Source: Collinsella phocaeensis
GTDB taxonomy: Bacteria; Actinomycetota; Coriobacteriia; Coriobacteriales; Coriobacteriaceae
Assembly: GCF_900119895.1 (NCBI RefSeq)
Contig: NZ_FQLR01000004.1
Coordinates: 1,426,001 to 1,490,000 of the forward strand
Length of the DNA stretch: 64,000 nucleotides
Direction: 5' to 3'
The notes beneath the pieces were generated by a model. The model searched no databases and was not told the DNA's origin. It saw only the letters and a program-made list of their open reading frames with translations. Both the position numbers and the translations under genes were made by a program. Positions 44,525 through 52,294 of this stretch are shown here, piece after piece. Numbering within the stretch: position 1 is the stretch's first letter; every line of letters starts with the position of its first letter.

Positions 44525-45505
44525 CTAGTTGACGTAGCGGAACCCGTTGCCCACGATCTCGGAGCTGTCCACGATCGTGATGAACGCATCCGGCTCGATC
44601 TCGCGCACGTAACGGCGCAGCTTCACCGCCTCCCGGCGCGAGAGCACGCACATGATCACCGTCACGCTCCTCCCCGAGAACGCCCCGTAGCCCCGGCTGA
44701 TGGTCGCCGTCCTCTTGAGCTCCTTGACGATGAACTTCTCGACCGCGACCGGCTGACGGCAGATGACCGTGCACACCTTGCGCAGATGGATGCTCTCGAT
44801 GGCCTTGTCCACCACGAGGGTCTTCGCGAACAGGCCGAGCACGCAGTAGAGCCCCACGCGAGGGCCGTAGAGCACCGCGGCGATGCCGACGATTCCGATA
44901 TCGACGTACAGCAGGGCGCGGCCGATCTCCAGCGTGCTGTGGCGCTTCAGGATCATCGCGAGGATATCCGTGCCGCCGGTGGAAGCGCCGATGTCGAACA
45001 CCATCGCGCTGCCGATGGCGGGCAGCAGCACGGCAAAGCACAGGTCGAGCCACATATCGCCCGTAACCGAGGCCGAGGACGCGCCGGGGAAGAGCACCTC
45101 GAACAGCGACACGTACCCCGAGAGCGCGACGGACGCGAACACGCTCCAGAGAATGGCCCGGCGCTCGAGGAAGATGAGCCCGAGCACGACGAGCGCGATG
45201 TTGATGATCCACATGAAGGCACCGACGGGCAACGAGGGACAGAGCGTCGACAGGATGACCGAGACTCCCGAGGTTCCGCCGAAGGCGAAGTGGTTCGGCG
45301 TCTTGAAAACCACGATCGCCAGGGCCGTAAGGATAAGGCCGGCGTTCAACGTCATGAAAAAGCGCACGAAATGGGGGTCCTGGCTGCGGCGGCGGCCCTC
45401 CTGCTCCCCCAGTCTGATATCCTCGGGCGTCACCAGGCGCTCCATAGGTTCGACCGGAGCCCCCTCAGCCGCCCCTTTGCGCTCAGCGACTTCGCTCTCC
45501 CCCAT
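44525..45505 (-). CDS. YitT-family membrane protein (DUF161 + DUF2179)
   Basis: A 326-residue protein. A charged N-terminus of about 50 residues is followed by five to six hydrophobic helices (FAFGGTSGVSVIL, GSAMVFDIGASTGGTDILAMIL) and a C-terminal DUF2179 domain (AVEKFIVKELKRTATISRGYGAFSG... MCVLSRREAVKLRRYVREIEPDAFITI). The family is widespread in Gram-positive bacteria and its transported substrate is unknown. ATG 45505 is chosen for the AGAGGGGATGCAAG just upstream rather than the longer frame to 45568. Confidence 0.9.
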   Translation of the reverse strand: MGESEVAERKGAAEGAPVEPMERLVTPEDIRLGEQEGRRRSQDPHFVRFFMTLNAGLILTALAIVVFKTPNHFAFGGTSGVSVILSTLCPSLPVGAFMWIINIALVVLGLIFLERRAILWSVFASVALSGYVSLFEVLFPGASSASVTGDMWLDLCFAVLLPAIGSAMVFDIGASTGGTDILAMILKRHSTLEIGRALLYVDIGIVGIAAVLYGPRVGLYCVLGLFAKTLVVDKAIESIHLRKVCTVICRQPVAVEKFIVKELKRTATISRGYGAFSGRSVTVIMCVLSRREAVKLRRYVREIEPDAFITIVDSSEIVGNGFRYVN

Positions 45506-45693
45506 CTTGCATCCCCTCTCTCGCGCATCGGCCCCGATGCCTGTGATGGTAGCGCCGCGGGCGGACATTGCAATCCATCACGACGCAGTGACCGGGCGTG
45601 CGGCGCTCCGTCCCGCCCGCGCCAAACGAACGGCGGCCCGGCCGCACGAAGCGACCGGGCCGCGAGACGCTGAATCAGCCGATGCGGCGCAGA

Positions 45694-46557
45694 TTAGAAT
45701 GCGGGCAGGACGTCCTGGCCGTAGGTCCTCTCGAGATAGTCTTTGAAGTCGTCCGAGGTGAGCACGTCGACGAGCGCCTCGACCGTCTCGTTGTCCTCGT
45801 TCTCGGCGGTGACGCAGATGATGTTGGCGTACTGCTCGACGGCGGTGGAGCCGGCCTCCTCGTGCGCAAGAGCGTCCTTGACGTGGTAGCCGGCCTCGAT
45901 GGCGTAGTTGCCGTTGATCACGGCGTAATCGACGGACTCGAGGGCGCGCGGAACCGCAGCGGCCTCGAGTTCCTGGAACTGGATGCCGTGCGGGTTGTCG
46001 GCGATGTCGTTGGGGGTCGCCTCGAGGTTCTTGGGATCGGAGAGGGTGATCAGGCCGAGGTCCTGCAGGAGCAGCAGGGCACGGCCCTCGTTGGTGGGAT
46101 CGTTGGGGATGGCTATGGAGGCGCCGTCCACGATGGAGTCGAGGTCGGAGGACTTGCCGGCGTACACGGCCATCGGCTCGTAGTGGATGGCGCCGACGGA
46201 CACCAGGTCGGTGCCGTTCTCCTTGTTGTAGTTCTCCAGGTAGTTGATGTGCTGGAAGTAGTTGGCGTCGACCGCGCCGGAGCTGGTGTCCTTGTTGGGC
46301 AGGATGTAGTCGGTGTACTCCTTCACCACGAGGTCGATACCCTGGTCGGCAAGCTTGGCGGCGGCGAAGTCGTTCAGGATCTCGGCGTGCGGGGTGGGGC
46401 TCGCGGCGACGGTCAGCTTGGTCGAGGCAGAAGCAGAGCCCGCTGCGCCGTCGGACGCGCCGCAGGCGGCGAGGCCGCCGAGGGCGACGACGGAAAGGCC
46501 GGCAGCGAAGGCCTTGAGAGCGGAGCGACGGGAGACAGGAGCGTTGAGGACAGCCAT
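45694..46557 (-). CDS. metQ: Methionine-binding lipoprotein MetQ
   Basis: A 287-residue NlpA/MetQ substrate-binding protein. A signal peptide with twin arginines (SRRSALKAFAAGLSVVALGGLAAC) and lipobox LAAC indicates lipid anchoring. LTVAASPTPHAEILNDF, DANYFQHINYLENYNKENG and YAVINGNYAIEAG are diagnostic. It is the third gene, in transcription order, of metN-metI-metQ, but sits 304 bp after metI. That gap holds a structured repeat and a palindrome at a possible private promoter. GAAAGGAATCCCTC precedes the ATG. Confidence 0.94.
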   Translation of the reverse strand: MAVLNAPVSRRSALKAFAAGLSVVALGGLAACGASDGAAGSASASTKLTVAASPTPHAEILNDFAAAKLADQGIDLVVKEYTDYILPNKDTSSGAVDANYFQHINYLENYNKENGTDLVSVGAIHYEPMAVYAGKSSDLDSIVDGASIAIPNDPTNEGRALLLLQDLGLITLSDPKNLEATPNDIADNPHGIQFQELEAAAVPRALESVDYAVINGNYAIEAGYHVKDALAHEEAGSTAVEQYANIICVTAENEDNETVEALVDVLTSDDFKDYLERTYGQDVLPAF

Positions 46558-46604
46558 GAGGGATTCCTTTCTGAGATGGTGCGGGTCACTGCGCGGTACC
46601 GATT

Positions 46605-46625
46605 AACCTATCAGGAGCATAGGTT
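46605..46625. promoter_or_regulatory. Palindrome upstream of metQ
   Basis: AACCTAT (46605-46611) and ATAGGTT (46619-46625) form a perfect 7-bp inverted repeat with a 7-nt spacer, about 48 bp before the metQ start. On the minus strand TTGCAA lies directly upstream, so the palindrome would fall within a promoter. Candidate operator. Confidence 0.45.
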
Positions 46626-46763
46626 TGCAATCGGCCCGCGCCGATAACGTAACCCACCTGTAACGAACATGAATACGCAAGCAAGCACAGGACGGCGCCG
46701 CGGGCAGCAGCCATGCCCGGGCGACGCGGTAGGAAACGGAACGGGTAAGGGGCGAGAACGGGG

Positions 46764-46855
46764 CGCTCAGGTGCCGCAGGTTGCCCCGAACGAGGAGGGC
46801 GCGCGCCTTGCGTGCGGCGCCCGACGAGTAAAGGGCAAGATGCGGTGCCTGAGCG
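46764..46855 (+). repeat. Structured ~92-nt element between metI and metQ (copy 2 of 2)
   Basis: Outer arms at 46764-46786 and 46833-46855 pair at 19 of 23 positions: CGCTCAGG/CCTGAGCG, CCGCA/TGCGG, TTGCCC/GGGCAA, broken by two 2-nt internal loops at the same relative places as in the 12.3-kb copy. The inner part again has GAGGAG, a GC stem (GGGCGC/GCGCCC) and CGACGA. Relative to met transcription it is in the opposite orientation. Confidence 0.7.
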
Positions 46856-46861
46856 TTCCGC

Positions 46862-47527
46862 CTAGCGGTGGTCGACGCGGCGGGCGATATAGTTGCACAC
46901 GCTCTGGATCAGCTGCACGAGAACGACAAGCAGCACAACGGTCACGATCATGACCTCGTTCTCATACCGATAATAACCATAGCGGATGGCGATATCGCCC
47001 AAGCCGCCCGCGCCCACGGCGCCGGCGATGGCGGTATAGCCCAGCACGGCGATCAGGGTAACGGCGATGCCGCGCACGATGCTCGGCAGCGCCTCGGGCA
47101 GAAGCGCGGACCACACGATCCGCGGCACCGAGGCGCCACAGGCCTCGGCGGCCTCGACGGCGTCGCGGCTGACCTCGGCGAGCGACTGCTCGACCATGCG
47201 GGCAACGAAGGGCGCCGTCGCCACGACGAGCGGCGGGATGACGCCGCGCACGCCCGTCGAGGTGCCCACGATCGCCTGGGTCGCGGGCATGAGCGCGATC
47301 AGCAGGATGATGAACGGCAGGGAGCGGCCGATGTTGACGATCCAACCAAGAACCGCGTTGAGCGCGGGCATGGGACGCAGGCCGTCGGGAGCCGTCAGGT
47401 GCAGCACCACGCCGAGCACGATGCCGATCACGTAGGCGATCGCCGTGGAAGCGAACAGCATGACGAGCGTGTCGAGCGTTCCCTGCGCGAGAAGACCGGA
47501 GAACTCGGCCAAGAAATCGTTAAGCAT
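46862..47527 (-). CDS. metI: Methionine ABC transporter permease MetI
   Basis: A 221-residue membrane permease with five helices. The coupling segment VEAAEACGASVPRIVWSALLPEALPS and AIAGAVGAGGLGDIAIRYGYYRY are typical of MetI. ATG 47527 has GGAAGGG upstream; a TTG three codons earlier is an alternative. The start overlaps the metN stop by 8 nt, implying coupling. It forms the channel with MetN and receives methionine from MetQ. Confidence 0.94.
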   Translation of the reverse strand: MLNDFLAEFSGLLAQGTLDTLVMLFASTAIAYVIGIVLGVVLHLTAPDGLRPMPALNAVLGWIVNIGRSLPFIILLIALMPATQAIVGTSTGVRGVIPPLVVATAPFVARMVEQSLAEVSRDAVEAAEACGASVPRIVWSALLPEALPSIVRGIAVTLIAVLGYTAIAGAVGAGGLGDIAIRYGYYRYENEVMIVTVVLLVVLVQLIQSVCNYIARRVDHR

Positions 47528-48410
47528 CCCAATCAACCCTTCCGAGCAGCACGCGTGTCGCCTCGGCGGATGGCGCGTCGAAGACGCGCTCCACCGGCCC
47601 CTGTTCCACCACGCGGCCGTGCTCGAGCACGGCGACGTTCTTGCAGATCTTCTGCACGACGTCCATGGAATGGGTGATCACCACGAGGGTGACCCCGGTC
47701 TCGCGGTTGATGTCGCGGAGCAGCTTGAGGATCGTGTTGGTGCTCTTGGGGTCGAGTGCCGACGTGGCCTCGTCGCACAGGATGACCTCGGGCTCGCACG
47801 CGAGCGCGCGGGCGATCGCCACGCGCTGCTTCTGCCCGCCCGACAGCTGGCTGGGATAGCTGGAAGCCTTCTCCGCCAGGCCGACGCGCGCAAGCAGGCC
47901 GAGCGCGCGCTCGCGGTTCTCCGCCGTGACCTTGCCGTTGGCGGCCACGAACGGGAAGCAGACGTTCTCGAGCACGGTCTTCTGAGCGAGCAGGCCGAAG
48001 TTCTGGAAGATCATGGCGACGCGACGGCGATAGGCGCGCAGGTCGGCACCGGAAAGCTCGGTGACGTCCTGGCCGTCGACCACGATCCTGCCGGAGGTCG
48101 GGCGCTCCAGCAGGTTGATGGTGCGCACGAGGGTGGACTTGCCCGCGCCGCTCATGCCGATGATGCCGAAGATGTCCCCGTCGGCAATCTCCAGATTGAT
48201 GTCGGACAGGGCGCTGACAGTCCCGTCCGGAAGAACGGACGCGATCGTCGAGGCAGCCTCGTCGGTCGCCTGGACCACGCTCGCGGCGACCGCTGCAGGG
48301 TTTCCACTCACGGCTGCCGCATATGAGAAGTCGGCGCCTTTTCCGCGAGAACGGCGCCCACGCGTCGCAGGCACCGCGAAGGATTTAGAAATATGCTGAA
48401 TGCTGATCAA
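47520..48410 (-). CDS. metN: Methionine ABC transporter ATPase MetN, with an N-terminal insertion and no C-terminal regulatory domain
   Basis: A 296-residue ATPase. Walker A is GMSGAGKST, signature LSGGQKQRVAIARALA and Walker B VILCDEATSALDPKST, all matching MetN. Two oddities. About 47 extra residues, rich in Ala/Arg/Ser, lie between the first strand (ISIQHISKSFAV) and VSALSDINLEI. The chain also ends right after the ABC fold (RVLLGRVDW), so the usual C-terminal NIL/ACT domain that binds methionine and inhibits transport is missing. Loss of protein-level feedback fits with the Met-rich leader peptide controlling expression instead. The start is ATG 48410. Confidence 0.92.
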   Translation of the reverse strand: MISIQHISKSFAVPATRGRRSRGKGADFSYAAAVSGNPAAVAASVVQATDEAASTIASVLPDGTVSALSDINLEIADGDIFGIIGMSGAGKSTLVRTINLLERPTSGRIVVDGQDVTELSGADLRAYRRRVAMIFQNFGLLAQKTVLENVCFPFVAANGKVTAENRERALGLLARVGLAEKASSYPSQLSGGQKQRVAIARALACEPEVILCDEATSALDPKSTNTILKLLRDINRETGVTLVVITHSMDVVQKICKNVAVLEHGRVVEQGPVERVFDAPSAEATRVLLGRVDWDA

Positions 48411-48448
48411 AAGTGTATCTCCGCTCGAAGACGGCCAAATCGGAAGAA

Positions 48449-48514
48449 GGCGGGCTGACTCCCGCCGGAGACAGCCTATCAGGGCGCCCGGTCTCCGTCT
48501 AGCCGCGCGGGCGG
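48449..48514 (-). promoter_or_regulatory. Candidate Met attenuator upstream of metN
   Basis: Minus-strand reading. Terminator: GGCGGG (48466-48461), loop AGTCAG, CCCGCC (48454-48449), then TTCTTCC. Antiterminator: CGGAGAC (48497-48491) with GTCTCCG (48472-48466), extendable by CCGCC (48514-48510) with GGCGG (48466-48462), which would occupy the terminator's left arm. A ribosome at the leader stop codon (48501-48499) would cover CCGCC and favour the terminator. The U-run is imperfect. Confidence 0.55.
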
Positions 48515-48588
48515 CGCAGCAAAACAGAGTGCCCGGGCGAGGGCATCTCCATGACCATCATCGTGATATGTGCGGCAAACGTATCCAT
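48499..48588 (-). CDS. Methionine-rich leader peptide (29 aa) of metNI
   Basis: A 29-codon ORF with five Met codons, four of them clustered (ITMMVMEMPSPG), ending in TAG. AAGG lies 8 nt before the ATG, and the ORF ends 89 bp before metN. Met is among the rarest residues, so four elective Met codons within six positions, directly ahead of a methionine importer and followed by alternative hairpins, look like a ribosome-stalling leader, analogous to the Trp leader at 2.5 kb. No SAM riboswitch or T-box features (such as a T-box sequence) are visible in this region. Upstream 48590-48917 holds only a REP-like hairpin (48661-48689) and no gene. Confidence 0.7.
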   Translation of the reverse strand: MDTFAAHITMMVMEMPSPGHSVLLRRPRG

Positions 48589-48660
48589 GTGGCTTACCTT
48601 AACAGGCCCAGGCCGCATGGACAACCACGAAATCCATCGGAAACCCCTTCGACCCCGCGC

Positions 48661-48689
48661 CTCAATTGCCGGACGGCCCCTTAATTGAG
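48661..48689. repeat. REP-like hairpin upstream of metN leader
   Basis: CTCAATT (48661-48667) and AATTGAG (48683-48689) bracket GCCGGACGGCCCCTT. The outer stem matches the ebsC-flanking repeats; the core is diverged. Confidence 0.5.
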
Positions 48690-48917
48690 ATGGGGACGCG
48701 AAGCGCCCATGATGTAGAGAGCGTCTCGTCGACCCCGCGCGTTCGGTTGCCGGATACGCCGCCGGGCGCGCGACGCGCCTCAATTAGGGGCGAGCGCTTT
48801 TTAAAACAGCCATCAGGCGAGCCGGTCCATCCGTTTGCCCGCGGTGCGATCCGCGCCCCTCCCGCAACACGGCTATACCGGACGCCCGGCCCCGATCGAA
48901 AGGGAGGTCTCGCAGGC

Positions 48918-49481
48918 CTACTCCTCGTCGTCCTCCGCGGACTCGGCGGGCTTGATGGTGTCCAGGAAGCGTTTGCGGCTCGCCTCGTACTCCTCGCGCG
49001 TCACGACGTCCTCGATGCGAAGGTTGATGCCGGCGACCTCGAGCCCGGTCATGGCCACGAGGCGCTCGGTGACCCGCTCCTTGACGTCCTCGAAGATGGC
49101 GGGCGCATAGCTGCCGTACTCGATGATGACCGAGATGTTCACGACGACCCGGTTGTCGTCGGTGACCTCGACCGAAACGCCCTTGGTGAGGTTCTCGGCG
49201 CCGAACTGCTCCTGGACGAAATGCATGAGGTTGCCCTTCATGCCCAGGACGTGGGGCACCTCGCGCGTAGCGAGCGCGACGATCTTCTCGATCACGCCGT
49301 TGGAATAGGTGAGGGAGTCCTCGGACTCATCCAGCTCGTCGTCCTCCGTCGAGCCCTCGCCGCCGGCATCGAGCACAGCGACCTCCGTGGCTGGGACCTC
49401 AGACTCCTTCCCGCTCTCGAGGCTGACGGCCGGGGCCGCCTCATCCGCGCGCTCGAGTTCATCCATCTTCTCGTCTGCCAT
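48918..49481 (-). CDS. Asp23/Gls24 family envelope-stress protein
   Basis: A roughly 187-residue protein. The first 60 residues are acidic and low-complexity. The Asp23 domain follows: LTYSNGVIEKIVALATREVPHVLGMKG, VVVNISVIIEYGSYAPAIFEDVKERVTERL, ITGLEV-like VAGINLRIEDVV. In Firmicutes Asp23 is anchored to the membrane by AmaP and linked to cell-envelope stress. Here it is the third gene after AmaP-like and DUF2273 genes, the same trio. ATG 49481 has GAGGAG about 10 nt upstream; GTG 49490 is an alternative. Confidence 0.9.
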   Translation of the reverse strand: MADEKMDELERADEAAPAVSLESGKESEVPATEVAVLDAGGEGSTEDDELDESEDSLTYSNGVIEKIVALATREVPHVLGMKGNLMHFVQEQFGAENLTKGVSVEVTDDNRVVVNISVIIEYGSYAPAIFEDVKERVTERLVAMTGLEVAGINLRIEDVVTREEYEASRKRFLDTIKPAESAEDDEE

Positions 49482-49529
49482 GACAATCACGCTCCTCGCT
49501 GATCGATATACACCGTGCCGGCAACGCCG

Positions 49530-49907
49530 TCAGTTGCCGCCGAACAGGCGGCGGAAGAAGTTGACGATTCCGTTATCCCCATCGCGGACCTGGCCCACGA
49601 TCGCCCCGATCGCGACGAACACGGTGATAACGATCGTGCTCCACAGGCCCAACCAAAGAATGAGGACGGCGACGACAAGACCCGTGAAGGCCCCCGCCGC
49701 CGTATGCGGATGAGATGTAACGTAGCGCCATGCTTCGCTTCCGATACCCGAGATGAAGCCCGCGGCCTCGTGGAGCCCGTCGTGCGCCGACGCGCCGTCG
49801 GCGTGGTCGCGGGAAGCGCCCCCCTCCGGAGCGGCCTGCGCGCTCTCGTCGTGAGACTCGACGGATAGCTTGGGGAGCTTTCGCTCACTGCTGTTAGATC
49901 CACTCAC
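49530..49907 (-). CDS. DUF2273-type small membrane protein of the Asp23 operon
   Basis: A 125-residue protein. A polar, acidic N-terminus of about 55 residues leads into two hydrophobic helices (YVTSHPHTAAGAFTGLVVAVLILWLGLW, STIVITVFVAIGAIVGQVRDG) and NGIVNFFRRLFGG, the DUF2273 pattern. The GTG at 49907 is preceded by AAGGAGG and overlaps the stop of the AmaP-like gene (GTGA), so translation is coupled. Family members sit beside asp23/amaP and are presumed membrane partners. Confidence 0.85.
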   Translation of the reverse strand: MSGSNSSERKLPKLSVESHDESAQAAPEGGASRDHADGASAHDGLHEAAGFISGIGSEAWRYVTSHPHTAAGAFTGLVVAVLILWLGLWSTIVITVFVAIGAIVGQVRDGDNGIVNFFRRLFGGN

Positions 49908-50446
49908 TGGTTGACCTCCTTGGAGAGGGTAACGGTCTTGCTCGGAAGAAAGCGAACGCGCACAGCTGTCGCCTCGATGCCCAACATGCGGTCGCAGGCG
50001 CGCTCCACGGCGCGTTGGACCTCCTCGGCGCGGGACTTCAAGTCCGAGTCCCCGAGATAGATCGCATCGATGGTGAAGCGAACCTCGTCGCGCGCCTTGC
50101 CGCACACGCGGGCATCGACGCGGTCGATGAGGACGTCCGGGTCCTCGGACGCAGCGGTGCGCGCGCACGACTCGATCGCCGCGAGGCGAACCTCGATATC
50201 CCCGTTGGCACCAAGACGAATGCTCGCAGGCTCCACGCCACGGGCGAGCGCCCGGATAAACATGATGAGCGCCGCGACGGCGACGAAGCACGCCATGGAG
50301 GCCGCAGCGATCCGCGCGGGCTGGTAGGCGACGATCTCCGTCGCCCCCGGAATCCGGCTCGGCCACAGGAAGGCGGCGAGCAGCACCGCGCAAAAGACGG
50401 CGGCAACGGCGTTCACGCCAGCGACGAGCTTTCGAACCACCCGCAT
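49904..50446 (-). CDS. AmaP-like membrane anchor of Asp23
   Basis: A 180-residue protein with two N-terminal helices (about residues 7-28 and 48-70) and a cytoplasmic C-terminal domain (GDIEVRLAAIESCARTAASEDPDVLIDRVDARVCGK... LSKEVNQ) related to the alkaline-shock AmaP family. First gene of the trio AmaP-DUF2273-Asp23. AAGGAGATGGT precedes the ATG at 50446. The 318-bp upstream gap (50447-50764) contains the yebC terminator and no other gene. Confidence 0.85.
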   Translation of the reverse strand: MRVVRKLVAGVNAVAAVFCAVLLAAFLWPSRIPGATEIVAYQPARIAAASMACFVAVAALIMFIRALARGVEPASIRLGANGDIEVRLAAIESCARTAASEDPDVLIDRVDARVCGKARDEVRFTIDAIYLGDSDLKSRAEEVQRAVERACDRMLGIEATAVRVRFLPSKTVTLSKEVNQ

Positions 50447-50678
50447 ACCATCTCCTTCGCACCCCGGGACGCACTGCGCGCGAATCCACTCGCACTGCAC
50501 GATTATATAGAACCGTGACGGCTCTGCCGGGGGTATCCGCGGAACCGTCGGCCTAACGAAATGGGATCGGCCCTCTGCTTGAACCCACGATACCCGCTTC
50601 GCGTCGCCGTAGGCCCCACAGCCAGATTCCACGCGGGAACCCCACGGGCGGCATGGCGGGCACGGAGGCCGACAACGC

Positions 50679-50712
50679 AAAAGGCCGGCCCGCGCTGCCA
50701 CGCGAACCGGCC
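50679..50712 (-). terminator. Terminator of the YebC gene
   Basis: GGCCGG (50683-50688) and CCGGCC (50707-50712) enclose an inner CGCG/CGCG pairing. On the minus strand the stem is followed by TTTT (50679-50682). Confidence 0.65.
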
Positions 50713-50764
50713 ATCATTCATATGCGCATGCGTCCTTCCGGACGCGCACGGACCCGATCGGGCC

Positions 50765-51571
50765 CTACTCCTCCTCGAGCGCGGCGATGACCTCGTCGGT
50801 CATGTCCATGGTGCTGTAGACGTCCTGGACGTCGTCGAGCTCCTCGAGGCGGTCGATGAGGCGCTGGACCTTCTTGGCGTCGGCGCCGGAGACGGCCGTC
50901 GGGGTGATGGGAACCATGGTGAGCTCGGCGCCCTTGACCTCGATGCCCTGAGCCTCGATACCCTTGGAGACGGCCATGAGCTCGTTGGCGGCGGTCCACA
51001 CGACCCAGTCCTCGCCGGCGTCCTCGTAATCGTCGCCGCCGGCCTCGGCGATAGCCATCATGAACTCTTCCTCGTCACCAGCGGCGCCGTTGGCCATCAT
51101 GGTTTCCTTCTTGGCGTTCGGGTCGAGGATCTCCTTGGAGACGACGACCTGGCCCTTGCGCTCGAACTGGAAGGCGACGGAACCGGAGGTGCCGAGGTTA
51201 CCGCCCGCATGGGAGAACGCGGAGCGAACGTCGGCGGCGGTGCGGTTGCGGTTGTCGGTCAAGCACTCGACGTACACGGCGACGCCCGCAGGACCGTAGC
51301 CCTCGTAGACGATGTTCTCGTACACGGCGGCATCGGCACCGGCACCGAAGGCCTTGTCGATAGCGGACTTGATCTTATCCTTGGGCATCGACTGCGCCTT
51401 CGCCTTGGCGACGGCGGCGGCGAGGGAGGCGTTGTTGTCCGGGTTGGGATCGTTGCCTAGACGGGCGGCAACGGTGATGTTGCGGCTCAGCTTGGAAAAC
51501 AGAGCGGAACGCTTAGCGTCCTGCGCGCCCTTGCGATGCTTGGTAGTTGCCCATTTAGAGTGTCCGGACAT
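50765..51571 (-). CDS. YebC/PmpR-family protein
   Basis: A 268-residue YebC family protein. It opens MSGHSKWATTKHRKGAQDAKR, the invariable start, and has NPDNNASLAAAVAKAKAQSMPKDKI, ENIVYEGYGPAGVAVYVECLTDNRNRTAADVR and GSVAFQFERKG. YebC proteins were long called transcriptional regulators; recent work on the family points to roles in translation of difficult sequences such as proline stretches. About 25 residues longer than typical, in an acidic insertion (ANGAAGDEEEFMMAIAEAGG). Confidence 0.94.
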   Translation of the reverse strand: MSGHSKWATTKHRKGAQDAKRSALFSKLSRNITVAARLGNDPNPDNNASLAAAVAKAKAQSMPKDKIKSAIDKAFGAGADAAVYENIVYEGYGPAGVAVYVECLTDNRNRTAADVRSAFSHAGGNLGTSGSVAFQFERKGQVVVSKEILDPNAKKETMMANGAAGDEEEFMMAIAEAGGDDYEDAGEDWVVWTAANELMAVSKGIEAQGIEVKGAELTMVPITPTAVSGADAKKVQRLIDRLEELDDVQDVYSTMDMTDEVIAALEEE

Positions 51572-51858
51572 GCGAGACTCCTTATCGATAACCCAGCCCG
51601 TCCGCATACCGCGGTTCGGGCCCTTGTTCACACACGTGGATGCATGATACTCCCAAGTCGGCGAGCTGAAAAGAACCGTGCATCCCTGCGCACGCAATAC
51701 GCATGCAGCACCCGCGCGGCCCGGAAACGGACGAATCGGATGCGCCCGGCCGACGCGATGCGCTGCGTCGAGACCCTGCGACAAGAGACCGCGGGGTAGA
51801 GGGAGGCCACCGCGCCCCCTCCGGACCTACAGCCATAAGGGAGGGGTCAGAGGAAACC

Positions 51859-52009
51859 TCTCACCCCCGAAGTGAGTGGATTTTGGCAAGGCTGCTGAAC
51901 AACAGGTCCAAAAGCGCCCCTGACACACAGTGAAACACCAGATAAGCGCTTTATCATGACGGAGTGTCATCGTTGAACCTGAGAAAATCCACTCACTTCG
52001 GGGGTGAGA
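51859..52009. repeat. 151-bp element with perfect 26-bp terminal inverted repeats (copy B)
   Basis: Arms at 51859-51884 and 51984-52009 are perfect reverse complements over 26 bp. They include CTCACCCCCGAAGTGAGTGG plus ATTTT, and each arm is itself a small CTCAC/GTGAG hairpin. The interior holds AAAGCGC/GCGCTTT and does not match the interior of copy A (9180-9331). No ORF of note. It lies in the 723-bp gap between yebC and lgt (51572-52294), where I see no gene. Confidence 0.8.
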
Positions 52010-52294
52010 GCTGCCCGACCCCCTCGCGAGCCGTAACGCGCCAAGGCATTGCCTACGCCCGGGAAGCGAGCAATAGCGAGGACCCCCGCATGTCCCGGGC
52101 TGTCTAGGCCCGCCATCAGGTGGACGGCATCCCGTGCCTGACATCCTGGCACAAGGCTCACGCCTAAAGGAAGGGAGGCACTTCCCTCTCGCTTGCAATC
52201 GTTAGCGCCACCCCGCCATCGACGCGCCCTTAGGATACGTCCCTTTTGGCGCGGGCCCGCCCCTTTTGGCACGACAGGCGCCGCGAACACGATC

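Noticed and set aside
48411-48660. SAM riboswitch or T-box upstream of metN
   Set aside because: No SAM-I-like core or T-box antiterminator sequence was visible; the Met-rich ORF explains the region better. A covariance-model search would be decisive.
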